Under the pieces are notes generated by a model, which ran no database searches, had not been told where the DNA came from, and saw only the letters and a list, made by a program, of their open reading frames with translations. Shown here piece by piece: positions 24,774 through 31,169 of a stretch of 31,169 nt of DNA. The stretch comes from Prevotellaceae bacterium UBA4359 (lineage in GTDB: Bacteria > Bacteroidota > Bacteroidia > Bacteroidales > Bacteroidaceae): contig DGSP01000073.1 of assembly GCA_002393555.1 (NCBI GenBank), positions 2,267 through 33,435 of the forward strand. Reading direction: 5' to 3'. The translations under genes and the position numbers were made by a program. Position 1 is the first letter of the stretch; every line of letters starts with the position of its first letter.

Positions 24774-25124
24774 TCACACCAGACCGTTCAGGTCTTTTCC
24801 AATGGTTTGCAACTCTGTACGGATGGCCTTCAGACGCTCAATCACCTCCACATTGCGATTGATGCCACCACCTTTGTCGCGCTTAATCATGTCGCGCGCA
24901 CCTTGCAGTGTCATGCCACGTTCTTTCACCAGGTGATAGACGAGCCTCACTTGTTCGATGTCAGCCTTGGTGTATTGGCGAATGCCTCGTCCTGCCTTCT
25001 GTGGCTTGATGTTCGGAAACTCCTTTTCCCAGAAACGCAGCAAAGTCTCGGTCACCTTAAACATTTGTGCCACTTCGCTGATGCTGTAGAACATCTTCAG
25101 GTCTTTATTCTTGTTCAGTGCCAT
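24774..25124 (-). CDS. small MerR family transcriptional regulator
   Basis: This 116-residue regulator has an N-terminal MerR winged helix at about 12-80: FYSISEVAQMFKVTETLLRF, then WEKEFPNIKPQKAGRGIRQY and TKADIEQVRLVYHLVKERG. A short coiled coil (about 90-116, VEVIERLKAIRTELQTIGKD) serves for dimerisation. It has no effector domain and no conserved cysteines for metals, so its signal is unknown. It recognises DNA; target genes cannot be read here. It lies 25 bases downstream of pepD on the same strand and ends at a shared bidirectional terminator. ATG 25124 is the first in frame; Met11 is an alternative just before the HTH. Confidence 0.88.
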   Translation of the reverse strand: MALNKNKDLKMFYSISEVAQMFKVTETLLRFWEKEFPNIKPQKAGRGIRQYTKADIEQVRLVYHLVKERGMTLQGARDMIKRDKGGGINRNVEVIERLKAIRTELQTIGKDLNGLV

Positions 25125-25149
25125 AGTTGGTTGTGTTGCTTGGTGGGGG

Positions 25150-26619
25150 TTATTGCTTTTGGGGAATGTTCTTCAGAATTTCGAGTGTGAAGTTGTAGAA
25201 CTTCTCCACCGAGGGGATGTAGCAAGCCTCGCTAGGCGTGTGTGGACTGACGAGGGTGGGGCCATAACTGGCCATGTCCATATCGGGATAGTTCACACCG
25301 ATGATGCCGCATTCCAGTCCGGCATGGCAGGCAGCGATGCAAGGGTGCTGACCGTACATGCGTTCGTAGATGCTGTCCATCATTTCCACGAGTGGACTCG
25401 ATGGGTTGGGCTGCCAACCGCTGTAGCCGCCTTCGGCCTTCACCTTCATGCCCGCCATCGAGAAGCAAGCAATGTACTGATTGCAAAGGTATTGCTTCAT
25501 GCTGTCTTGCGACGAACGTGCCATCGTGATGATTTCGGCCTTACCATCGGCTATGTTGATGATGGACAGGTTGCACGATGTCTCTACCAGTTCGGGCAGA
25601 GACGGTGTGTAGCGCAGCACACCATCGTGTGCAGCCATGATGGCGTTAATCAGATTCTCCTGCACATCCTCAGGTACAGCCTTCATAGGCATGCTTTCAG
25701 CCTGTGTAGCAGTCAGTTGGATGGGATTAGCCTCTATGTCCTTGTATTCTATGGAGAAGGTTTTATGACACTTCTCGACCAGTGCCAAGAAATCGCTTTC
25801 CTGTGCCTTAGGCACCAGCACCTTTGCCTCACACTCACGGGGAATGGCGTTGCGCATATTGCCTCCGTGCCAGTTCACTAACCAAGCCGTCTGAGTGTTC
25901 ACGGTTGCAAACAGCAGACGAGCCATCAGTTTGTTGGCATTGGCGCAGCCCTTACCGATTTCAATGCCCGAATGACCGCCTTGTAGCCCTTTGATGACGA
26001 TGTCGTAACAGAGCATGTTGTCGGGGTTCACATTGATTTCCTGATATTCCATCTGGCAGATAATATCTACACCACCAGCACATCCGATGGTGATTTCCCC
26101 CTCTGTTTCCGAGTCTAAGTTCAACAGATATTTTCCCGTGAGTTCGTCTGCTTTCAGACCGAATGCTCCGTTCATGCCCGTTTCTTCATCACGAGTGATG
26201 AGTACTTCGATGGGGCCATGCTCCACATTCTTGTCCTCAATGATGGCCATTGCTGCAGCCACACCCATGCCGTCGTCCGACCCCAGGGTGGTGTTGCGCG
26301 CCCGCACCCACTCACCGTCTATGTACACATCGAGCGGGTCGGTTTCAAAGTTGTGGGTGCTGTCCTTTGTCTTCTGCGGCACCATGTCCATGTGTGCCTG
26401 CAACACAGTTGTTTCTCTGTTTTCATATCCGGGAGTGGCTCCTTTCTTCATGATGACATTGCCGGCCTCGTCCAGATAAGCCTCCGCGCCATGCTGCTTG
26501 GCAAAGTCAATGAGGAACTGTGCCACTCGCTCCGTGTGTCCCGATGGACGCGGAATCTGTGTCAGTGCATAAAAGTTTCTCCAAACCCCTTGGGGCGTAA
26601 GTTCTTCAATTGGATTCAT
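25150..26619 (-). CDS. pepD: aminoacyl-histidine dipeptidase (M20 family)
   Basis: PepD is a cytoplasmic metallopeptidase that cleaves X-His dipeptides such as carnosine and others. The di-metal site of peptidase family M20 is visible: His76 and catalytic Asp78 in LQAHMDMV, bridging Asp in TLGSDDGMG (about 115), general base and ligand Glu145/Glu146 in RDEETGMNGA, Asp169 in NLDSET, and the late histidine in SPHTPSE near the C-terminus. The 489-residue length is normal. The ATG is at 26619, with no strong ribosome site. It is 39 bases downstream of the flippase-like gene and 25 bases upstream of merR, so the three may share a transcript. Confidence 0.93.
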   Translation of the reverse strand: MNPIEELTPQGVWRNFYALTQIPRPSGHTERVAQFLIDFAKQHGAEAYLDEAGNVIMKKGATPGYENRETTVLQAHMDMVPQKTKDSTHNFETDPLDVYIDGEWVRARNTTLGSDDGMGVAAAMAIIEDKNVEHGPIEVLITRDEETGMNGAFGLKADELTGKYLLNLDSETEGEITIGCAGGVDIICQMEYQEINVNPDNMLCYDIVIKGLQGGHSGIEIGKGCANANKLMARLLFATVNTQTAWLVNWHGGNMRNAIPRECEAKVLVPKAQESDFLALVEKCHKTFSIEYKDIEANPIQLTATQAESMPMKAVPEDVQENLINAIMAAHDGVLRYTPSLPELVETSCNLSIINIADGKAEIITMARSSQDSMKQYLCNQYIACFSMAGMKVKAEGGYSGWQPNPSSPLVEMMDSIYERMYGQHPCIAACHAGLECGIIGVNYPDMDMASYGPTLVSPHTPSEACYIPSVEKFYNFTLEILKNIPQKQ

Positions 26620-26658
26620 GATGATTATGTTGATTTTTAAGTGATTAGTAGTTGCTTC

Positions 26659-27663
26659 TCAGTTCTGTGCTTCGAAGAGCGGCTCTTTCCGCAGATTGAG
26701 CACCACCCACGAGTAGATGCCCAGCAGTGGCACCAGAGCGGTCTGGATGGTGTGTACAATCAGCACAAACGTGATGGCATCGGTGTCGGTCAGTCCATAG
26801 AGAATCAGGATGGTCTTCACCGCAAAGTGCCATGGGCCTGCACCGTTTGGTGTGGGCACGATGACCGAGATGCTGCCCACAATGAAACTGACGATGGCCA
26901 CGGTGAAGTTGAGGCTCTCGGTGAAGTCGAAGCAGCAGAAGGTAATCCAGTAGTGCAGAAAGTAACTGCCCCAAATGGCCACCGTGTAGAAAGCGAAGAG
27001 CCACTTGTTCTTCACCCCCCTCAGCGAGAGGATGCCCTCTTTCACGTTGTTCATCATTTCGCGTATCTTAGTCATGAACGTGAAGCGCTTCAGTCCCACC
27101 CATAGAAACACCACCGTGATAATCAGGCAGATGCCTGTTACGATGTAGCCAGTGGTGGTGAATCCATGAAGTATGTCGCCGAGGTTGGTGCCTGTGCGGT
27201 CAAAGAATGAGTCGAACACAGTCACTTGCCACAAGATGACCGCTGCCGCAATCAGCAATATCAGCAGAGAGTCTATCACTCGCTCCGTCACCACCGTCCC
27301 CAGCGATTTCATGAAAGGGACACCATCATATCTGGACAGAACACCGCATCGGCTCAGTTCCCCGCTACGCGGAATGATGAGGCTTGAGGCGTAGGAGATG
27401 AACACCGCATGGATGCAGTCCATCACGCGCGGATGCTCATCCAGCGGTTCCAGTGTCTGTCTCCATCTGATGCCACGAAACATCTGAGCCGTCACTCCAA
27501 ACACCAACGAAAAAAGCATCCACCCCCAATCCATCTCATGGAGCAGAGTTTCTTCCATCTTTTTGAAGTCTGTATCGCGGTACATCCACCACAAAATACC
27601 GCCTCCAAGCACGAATGGACAGACGATGTTGAGAGTCTTTTTCAGAGTTTTGTTGCTGTTCAT
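26659..27663 (-). CDS. flippase-like integral membrane protein (UPF0104, LPG synthase TM family)
   Basis: This 334-residue multi-pass inner-membrane protein is related to the membrane part of lysylphosphatidylglycerol synthases (MprF N-terminus). The family signature SSLIIPRSGELSRCGVLSR followed by TERVIDSL is present near residues 90-130. About seven to eight hydrophobic helices can be counted, and PTPNGAGPWHFAVK near the end is also typical. The soluble aminoacyl-transferase half of MprF is absent, so it is likely a lipid flippase or of unknown substrate. The ATG at 27663 is preferred over an open upstream extension of 22 codons, because the promoter's -7 box (27700-27707) lies inside that extension. 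It is divergent from rsmA. Confidence 0.85.
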   Translation of the reverse strand: MNSNKTLKKTLNIVCPFVLGGGILWWMYRDTDFKKMEETLLHEMDWGWMLFSLVFGVTAQMFRGIRWRQTLEPLDEHPRVMDCIHAVFISYASSLIIPRSGELSRCGVLSRYDGVPFMKSLGTVVTERVIDSLLILLIAAAVILWQVTVFDSFFDRTGTNLGDILHGFTTTGYIVTGICLIITVVFLWVGLKRFTFMTKIREMMNNVKEGILSLRGVKNKWLFAFYTVAIWGSYFLHYWITFCCFDFTESLNFTVAIVSFIVGSISVIVPTPNGAGPWHFAVKTILILYGLTDTDAITFVLIVHTIQTALVPLLGIYSWVVLNLRKEPLFEAQN

Positions 27664-27682
27664 CAAAAAAGTTGTATCTTTG
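27652..27682 (+). promoter_or_regulatory. proposed rsmA promoter (plus strand)
   Basis: GTTG at 27652-27655 and TATCTTTG at 27675-27682 are 19 bases apart. The start near 27689 would give a leader of about 98 bases before rsmA. It crosses the minus-strand promoter at 27700-27730. Confidence 0.65.
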
Positions 27683-27699
27683 CAACGGAAAATTTGATG

Positions 27700-27730
27700 C
27701 AAAGATAATGAAAACCGCCAACACCACAAA
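27700..27730 (-). promoter_or_regulatory. promoter of the flippase-like gene (minus strand)
   Basis: Read on the minus strand, TTTG (27730-27727) is followed after 19 bases by TATCTTTG (27707-27700), an exact consensus. Transcription would start near 27693, about 30 bases before the ATG at 27663, and run through the plus-strand promoter. Confidence 0.75.
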
Positions 27731-27786
27731 ACGAAACCTCATTTTTGTGATGGAGAGGTGATTTATCTTCCGCACAGCCAAAGAAT

Positions 27787-28578
27787 ATGAACAGTGTAAA
27801 GCCAAAGAAATTCCTGGGGCAGCATTTTCTCACCGACCTCGGTGTGGCTCGCCGTATTGCCGACACCGTCGATGCCTGTCCCGACGTGCCCGTGCTCGAA
27901 GTGGGGCCAGGCATGGGAGTGTTGACGCAGTTTCTTCTTCCGAAGGGTAGGGAGTTCAAAGTGGTGGAAATCGACTTCGACTCAGTGCCCTATCTCCATG
28001 AGCATTTCCCCCAGTTGGGCGACAACATCATCGAGGGCGACTTCCTGCAAATGGACCTTCAGGCCGTCTTCCAAGGCCGCCCCTTTGTCCTCACGGGCAA
28101 CTATCCCTACAACATTTCCAGCCAGATTTTCTTCAAGATGCTGGAAAACAAAGACCTCATTCCCTGCTGTACAGGCATGATTCAGAAAGAAGTGGCCGAA
28201 CGCATGGCGGCAACGCCCGGCAGTAAAGCATACGGAGTGCTGAGTGTGCTCATGCAGGCATGGTACGATGTGGAATACCTCTTCACGGTCGATGAGCACG
28301 TGTTCAATCCTCCTCCAAAGGTAAAGAGTGCCGTCATTCGTCTCACACGCAACTCTAAGAACTCTTTAGGGTGTGACGAGGCACTTTTCCGCCGCATCGT
28401 CAAGACCGTCTTCACCATGCGCCGCAAGATGCTACGCAACGGTATGAAACAGATTCTTGGCAAGGATTCACCCATGCTGGCCGACCCGCTCTTCACTCAG
28501 CGGCCCGAGCAACTTTCCGTGCAGGACTATGTGGAACTGACCAACAAGGTGGCCGCCGAACCTACTTTTCACCCTTGA
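27787..28578 (+). CDS. rsmA: 16S rRNA dimethyladenosine methyltransferase RsmA/KsgA
   Basis: This enzyme dimethylates two adjacent adenosines (A1518/A1519, E. coli numbering) near the 3' end of 16S rRNA during 30S maturation, using S-adenosylmethionine. The N-terminus KPKKFLGQHFL (5-15) is the family opening. SAM motif I is VLEVGPGMGVLT (36-47), the acidic turn is VVEID, and the catalytic motif IV is GNYPYNIS, the N-[LIV]-P-Y type with a tyrosine. FNPPPKVKSAVIRL and the helical C-terminal domain follow. The length is 263 residues. ATG 27787 sits right before the conserved opening. Its last 17 bases overlap the end of the convergent small gene at 28562-28813. Confidence 0.95.
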   Translation: MNSVKPKKFLGQHFLTDLGVARRIADTVDACPDVPVLEVGPGMGVLTQFLLPKGREFKVVEIDFDSVPYLHEHFPQLGDNIIEGDFLQMDLQAVFQGRPFVLTGNYPYNISSQIFFKMLENKDLIPCCTGMIQKEVAERMAATPGSKAYGVLSVLMQAWYDVEYLFTVDEHVFNPPPKVKSAVIRLTRNSKNSLGCDEALFRRIVKTVFTMRRKMLRNGMKQILGKDSPMLADPLFTQRPEQLSVQDYVELTNKVAAEPTFHP

Positions 28579-28813
28579 CCTTGTTCTGTTTCAACAATTC
28601 TTCCTTGATTTTGAACAGCACATGAATCTGCCCGGAGAAAGCACGGTTGTCGTGTTTCATGCGGGCAATGTGCAGCATCGGCCTCAGCGTTTCGTCCAGA
28701 TGGTTGATGTGGATGCCGTTGCCTAAATCAATTTCTTGTTCACACTCATGTGTGGCAAACCATTGTGCCAATTCGTCAATTTCTTCTTTCGTAAAACTCG
28801 TCTGGTATTCCAT
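28562..28813 (-). CDS. small conserved-type protein of unknown function after lpxB
   Basis: This acidic, soluble 83-residue protein has no signal peptide or membrane segment. It contains SFTKEEIDELAQWFATHE, and a middle part reading QEIDLGNGIHINHLDETL that looks like a turn-helix arrangement. I do not recognise the family with certainty. The ATG at 28813 lies 14 bases after the lpxB stop codon, with a purine run AAAAAAGAAG in front, so it is probably the last gene of the surE-lpxB transcript. The stop codon overlaps rsmA's end by 17 bases, tail to tail. Confidence 0.72.
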   Translation of the reverse strand: MEYQTSFTKEEIDELAQWFATHECEQEIDLGNGIHINHLDETLRPMLHIARMKHDNRAFSGQIHVLFKIKEELLKQNKVKGEK

Positions 28814-28827
28814 AATCGCTTCTTTTT

Positions 28828-29991
28828 TCAGTCGTTTAAGGCTGCATCTTGCTTCTTCAGGAGAGTGAACATTTCCCTCGCAGCCCTCTCGCTGGCATCC
28901 TCTTTGCCCAGCAGGCGGTCAATCATCTCATATTCGTCCAGCATCTTCTTCCTCACCTTGTTTTTCTGCAAGATGTCAGACAGGCATTGCCTGATGTTCC
29001 CCACCGTCATGCGGTCAGCCACCAGTTCCTGCACCACCTCTTTGTCGGCAATCAGGTTGACCAGCGAGATATACTTCACCTTCAGCACAATGCTCCTCAG
29101 TATGGAGATGCACTTGCCCACGGGAGTGGCATAGCACACCACCTGTGGCACACGTAGCATGGCCGTCTCCAGCGTGGCAGTGCCAGATGTGACCAGTGCG
29201 GCCTGAGCATTGTAGAGCAGTTGGTAAGTCCATCCGGCAGGAAGCACTTTGACCCGATGCCCCTTGGTGAAACGGGCATAATAATCGTGCTCAATGGACG
29301 GCGCGCCAGCCACAACAATCTGGTAATCATTGGCAAAGGGCGCGGTGGCCTCAAGCATCATCGGCAGGTTATCCTTGATTTCTTGGCGTCGGCTGCCACA
29401 CAGCAGCGCAATGATAGGCACATGGGGCGAAAGCAGATTGTGGCGCAGAAAGTCATCATTGCCGATAGCCGCCTTCTCTCTGAATCGGCGCACCTCGCTG
29501 GCCGTAGGATTGCCCACATAGCGGACCGGGTAGTTCCGCTTGGCAAACCACGCCTCCTCAAAGGGCAGAATTGAGAACAACTCATCTACATCCTGCCGTA
29601 TGTTCTTGATTCTGTACTCCTTCCAAGCCCAAATCTTCGGGCTGATGTAGTAATACACCTTGCAGATTCCACGCTCATGCACAAATTTAGCAATGTTGAG
29701 GTTAAATCCCGGATAATCGACCAGAATCACCACATCGGGCTTCCAGCCTTCTATGTCGGCCTTGCACAGTCGCATATTACGCAGAATCTGAGGCAGATGC
29801 GCCAACACAGGAATGAAGCCCATATAAGCCAACTCCCGATAGTGCTTCACCAGCGTTCCCCCCTCGGCGGTCATCTTGCCGCCACCATAGAAACGAAACT
29901 CCGCCTCGCCATCCAGCCGTTTCAGTTCCCGCATCAGGTTCGAGGCATGCAAGTCGCCCGAAGCCTCTCCTGCTATCAAATAATACTTCAT
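28828..29991 (-). CDS. lpxB: lipid-A-disaccharide synthase
   Basis: LpxB is a peripheral inner-membrane glycosyltransferase (GT19). It joins lipid X and UDP-2,3-diacylglucosamine to make the lipid A disaccharide, which fits a gram-negative cell with LPS. Family motifs are IAGEASGDLHAS (6-17), FYGGGKM, VDYPGFN, YYISPKIWAWKEYRIKNI (split around 113-130) and VGNPTASEV in place of the GHPL-like motif of proteobacteria. CGSRRQEI and TSGTATLET, also family hallmarks, occur in the second half. The length is 387 residues. The ATG at 29991 starts right at MKYYLIAGE. It is 46 bases after surE on the same strand; no promoter is visible between. Confidence 0.94.
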   Translation of the reverse strand: MKYYLIAGEASGDLHASNLMRELKRLDGEAEFRFYGGGKMTAEGGTLVKHYRELAYMGFIPVLAHLPQILRNMRLCKADIEGWKPDVVILVDYPGFNLNIAKFVHERGICKVYYYISPKIWAWKEYRIKNIRQDVDELFSILPFEEAWFAKRNYPVRYVGNPTASEVRRFREKAAIGNDDFLRHNLLSPHVPIIALLCGSRRQEIKDNLPMMLEATAPFANDYQIVVAGAPSIEHDYYARFTKGHRVKVLPAGWTYQLLYNAQAALVTSGTATLETAMLRVPQVVCYATPVGKCISILRSIVLKVKYISLVNLIADKEVVQELVADRMTVGNIRQCLSDILQKNKVRKKMLDEYEMIDRLLGKEDASERAAREMFTLLKKQDAALND

Positions 29992-30037
29992 ACTGACGTG
30001 TCAAAAAAACAGTTTAAGTCCTTTCATCTCCTCATCT

Positions 30038-30814
30038 TCAGCGCAATACCTCTCTCAGATGGGCCATCGTCCCATACGCCGTCATGTCCAGTTGCAGCGG
30101 AGTCACCGCCACATACCCATGCTCAAACGCCCATGTGTCCGTCGCCTCGTCATGCTTGTCGAAGGGGGCATAATACCCCGCAATCCAATAATACTTCCCA
30201 CCCCTCGGATGGTCTCTCTCCTGCCACTCCTCGTGCCAGTCGCCCATGCCCATCTTGCAGATTCTCACACCTTTCAGTGGCTCCACGTCGGGCACGTTCA
30301 CGTTCAGACATACCTCCTTCGGCAACCCCTCAGCCAGCACCATCCGCACCACCTTCAGCACCCACTCCTTCATGTAGCCGAAGTCGGCAAAAGTGTCAGT
30401 ACGTCCACTCGAAAAAGCGATGGACGGCACATGCTTGATGCACCCCTCCAAAGCCACCGACATCGTGCCAGAATAGTGCGCATTCACCGCACAGTTGTCG
30501 CCGTGGTTGATGCCGCTCAGCACCACATCGGGTCGCCGAGGCAGCAACTTCTCAAACGCCATCTTCGTGCAGTCGTTCGGTGTGCCCGAACAGGCCCACA
30601 CCGTCAGACAGCCTCTGTCAGCAGTGCCCGCTTCATGCAGGATAAACGTGTTCTGCACTGGCGTGTGGCTGCTGATGCTCATGCTCGCACCGCTTCGTCC
30701 CCCATCGGGAGCCACCACAAACACATCGCCCAACTCCCTCACCATCTCCACCAACTGCTTCAACCCTTCGGCTTCGTAGCCATCATCATTACTTATAAAA
30801 ATCAGTTTGTCCAT
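30038..30814 (-). CDS. surE: 5'-nucleotidase SurE
   Basis: SurE is a metal-dependent phosphatase that removes phosphate from nucleoside monophosphates and is linked to stationary-phase survival. The opening FISNDDGYEAEGL holds metal ligands Asp10 and Asp11. APDGGRSGAS has Ser41, and SGINHGDN gives Asn103, all as in E. coli SurE. YSGTMSVALEG and a C-terminal region with TDTWAFEHGYVAVTPLQ are family-typical. The 258-residue length is normal. The ATG is at 30814. It is the first gene of a surE-lpxB-small protein group on the minus strand. Confidence 0.95.
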   Translation of the reverse strand: MDKLIFISNDDGYEAEGLKQLVEMVRELGDVFVVAPDGGRSGASMSISSHTPVQNTFILHEAGTADRGCLTVWACSGTPNDCTKMAFEKLLPRRPDVVLSGINHGDNCAVNAHYSGTMSVALEGCIKHVPSIAFSSGRTDTFADFGYMKEWVLKVVRMVLAEGLPKEVCLNVNVPDVEPLKGVRICKMGMGDWHEEWQERDHPRGGKYYWIAGYYAPFDKHDEATDTWAFEHGYVAVTPLQLDMTAYGTMAHLREVLR

Positions 30815-30836
30815 TGTTTTCTTGCCTTATTTCATG

Positions 30837-30844
30837 CAAAGATA
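30837..30844 (-). promoter_or_regulatory. -7 element of the surE promoter
   Basis: On the minus strand TATCTTTG (30844-30837) is a perfect -7 box, 22 bases before the surE ATG. No TTTG is seen at the normal -33 distance (about 30864-30868); the nearest, at 30874-30871, is 26 bases away. The promoter is probably weak or has a non-standard -33. Confidence 0.55.
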
Positions 30845-30916
30845 CGGCATTTTCGCCATCTTTTCCCCTTCAAAATGCGGAAAAAGTACCATTTGCCGAA
30901 AAAAAATCGCAAAACC

Positions 30917-30948
30917 CTTGGTCGGTTTCCTAAAAAGCACTACCTTTG
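30917..30948 (+). promoter_or_regulatory. promoter of tRNA-Gln
   Basis: CTTG at 30917-30920 and TACCTTTG at 30941-30948 are 20 bases apart. The start near 30955 gives a 5' leader of about 45 bases for tRNA-Gln. It is divergent from the surE promoter. Confidence 0.75.
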
Positions 30949-30999
30949 CATCGCAATTCCGAAAGAGGGGTACTCATTCGCGAATCGCTGAAACAAAAT

Positions 31000-31074
31000 T
31001 GGGATATGGTGTAATTGGCAACACAACAGATTCTGGTCCTGTTATTCCTGGTTCGAGCCCGGGTATCCCAACCA
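31000..31074 (+). tRNA. tRNA-Gln (anticodon CTG)
   Basis: Acceptor TGGGATA (31000-31006) pairs with TATCCCA (31064-31070). Anticodon stem ACAGA/CCTGT encloses TTCTGGT, with CTG at 31033-31035; the stem has an A-C mismatch at its loop-closing pair. The T-loop GTTCGAGCC is present. Discriminator A31071 is followed by CCA (31072-31074). The identity rests on the CTG anticodon and the Gln-like acceptor. Confidence 0.9.
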
Positions 31075-31075
31075 A

Positions 31076-31116
31076 CAGCGGGGCTTCAAGGTCAACCTTG
31101 AAGCCCCGCTGTTTTG
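31076..31116 (+). terminator. intrinsic terminator of tRNA-Gln
   Basis: A perfect 17-bp GC-rich stem (31076-31092 with 31095-31111) around a two-base CA loop is followed by TTTT. The stem starts two bases after the encoded CCA, so the primary transcript ends almost directly behind the tRNA. Confidence 0.93.
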
Positions 31117-31169
31117 TTTGTTGCGACAAATAAACGCACAGAAAAGGGCTCAGTAGAAATTTAGTGGGG

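Noticed and set aside
24606..25881. Plus-strand open frames opposite merR and pepD
   Set aside because: They are antisense shadows of two well-supported genes, with no domain or start signal.
27664..27729. 22-codon N-terminal extension of the flippase-like protein
   Set aside because: It lies across its own promoter elements; the ATG at 27663 gives the normal family start.
30059..30991. 310-codon plus-strand frame opposite surE
   Set aside because: It is His- and Arg-rich shadow coding of surE and runs across the surE and tRNA-Gln promoters.
1..31169. Mobile element, prophage or defence island
   Set aside because: No transposase, integrase, phage or defence protein was found. The tRNA genes show no partial duplicate that would mark an attachment site.

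Overview
The window reads as core chromosome from a member of the Bacteroidales, most likely Prevotella or a close relative. Three things support this. Most promoters have the Bacteroidetes sigma-factor layout (TTTG-like box, 19-21 bases, TAnnTTTG) rather than -35/-10 boxes. Gene starts rarely carry strong Shine-Dalgarno sequences. Gene neighbourhoods such as tig-clpP-clpX-recQ, parA-parB-DUF5683-mltD-rel and surE-lpxB are familiar from this group. The genus is inferred from protein similarity remembered by eye, not from a search. I found no insertion sequence, prophage, integrase, CRISPR array, toxin-antitoxin pair or defence system.

Left part (1-9357, plus strand): a sodium-coupled amino-acid transporter; trigger factor, ClpP and ClpX (chaperone and protease for new or damaged proteins); an unusually long RecQ helicase; and GuaB (IMP dehydrogenase). 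Most of these genes have their own recognisable promoter. Middle part (9358-17812, plus strand): a 322-base gap with a strong terminator and a three-copy 23-bp tandem repeat; an envelope-biogenesis run (secreted parvulin, SurA-like chaperone, OstA/LptA-like protein); a small membrane protein; mutL; and a highly expressed OmpA-type porin. Next come tRNA-Pro and tRNA-Val, then the segregation and growth-control run parA-parB-DUF5683-mltD-rel (18434-24580).

Right part (24581-31169): a shared bidirectional terminator faces a minus-strand group (a flippase-like membrane protein, PepD dipeptidase, small MerR regulator). rsmA/ksgA is divergent from that group, with promoters that cross each other. 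Then follow the minus-strand surE-lpxB-small protein group and tRNA-Gln with a strong terminator.

Functionally the window is housekeeping: proteostasis, purine synthesis, DNA repair and segregation, outer-membrane assembly (SurA, OstA-like, LpxB, OmpA), stringent response and ribosome maturation. No evident new system is present. The best leads are small: an insertion of about 135 residues inside the RecQ helicase core, the 23-bp repeat array, a heptad-based long palindrome before guaB, crossing promoters at 27652-27730, and a promoter box sitting in the loop of the tig terminator.
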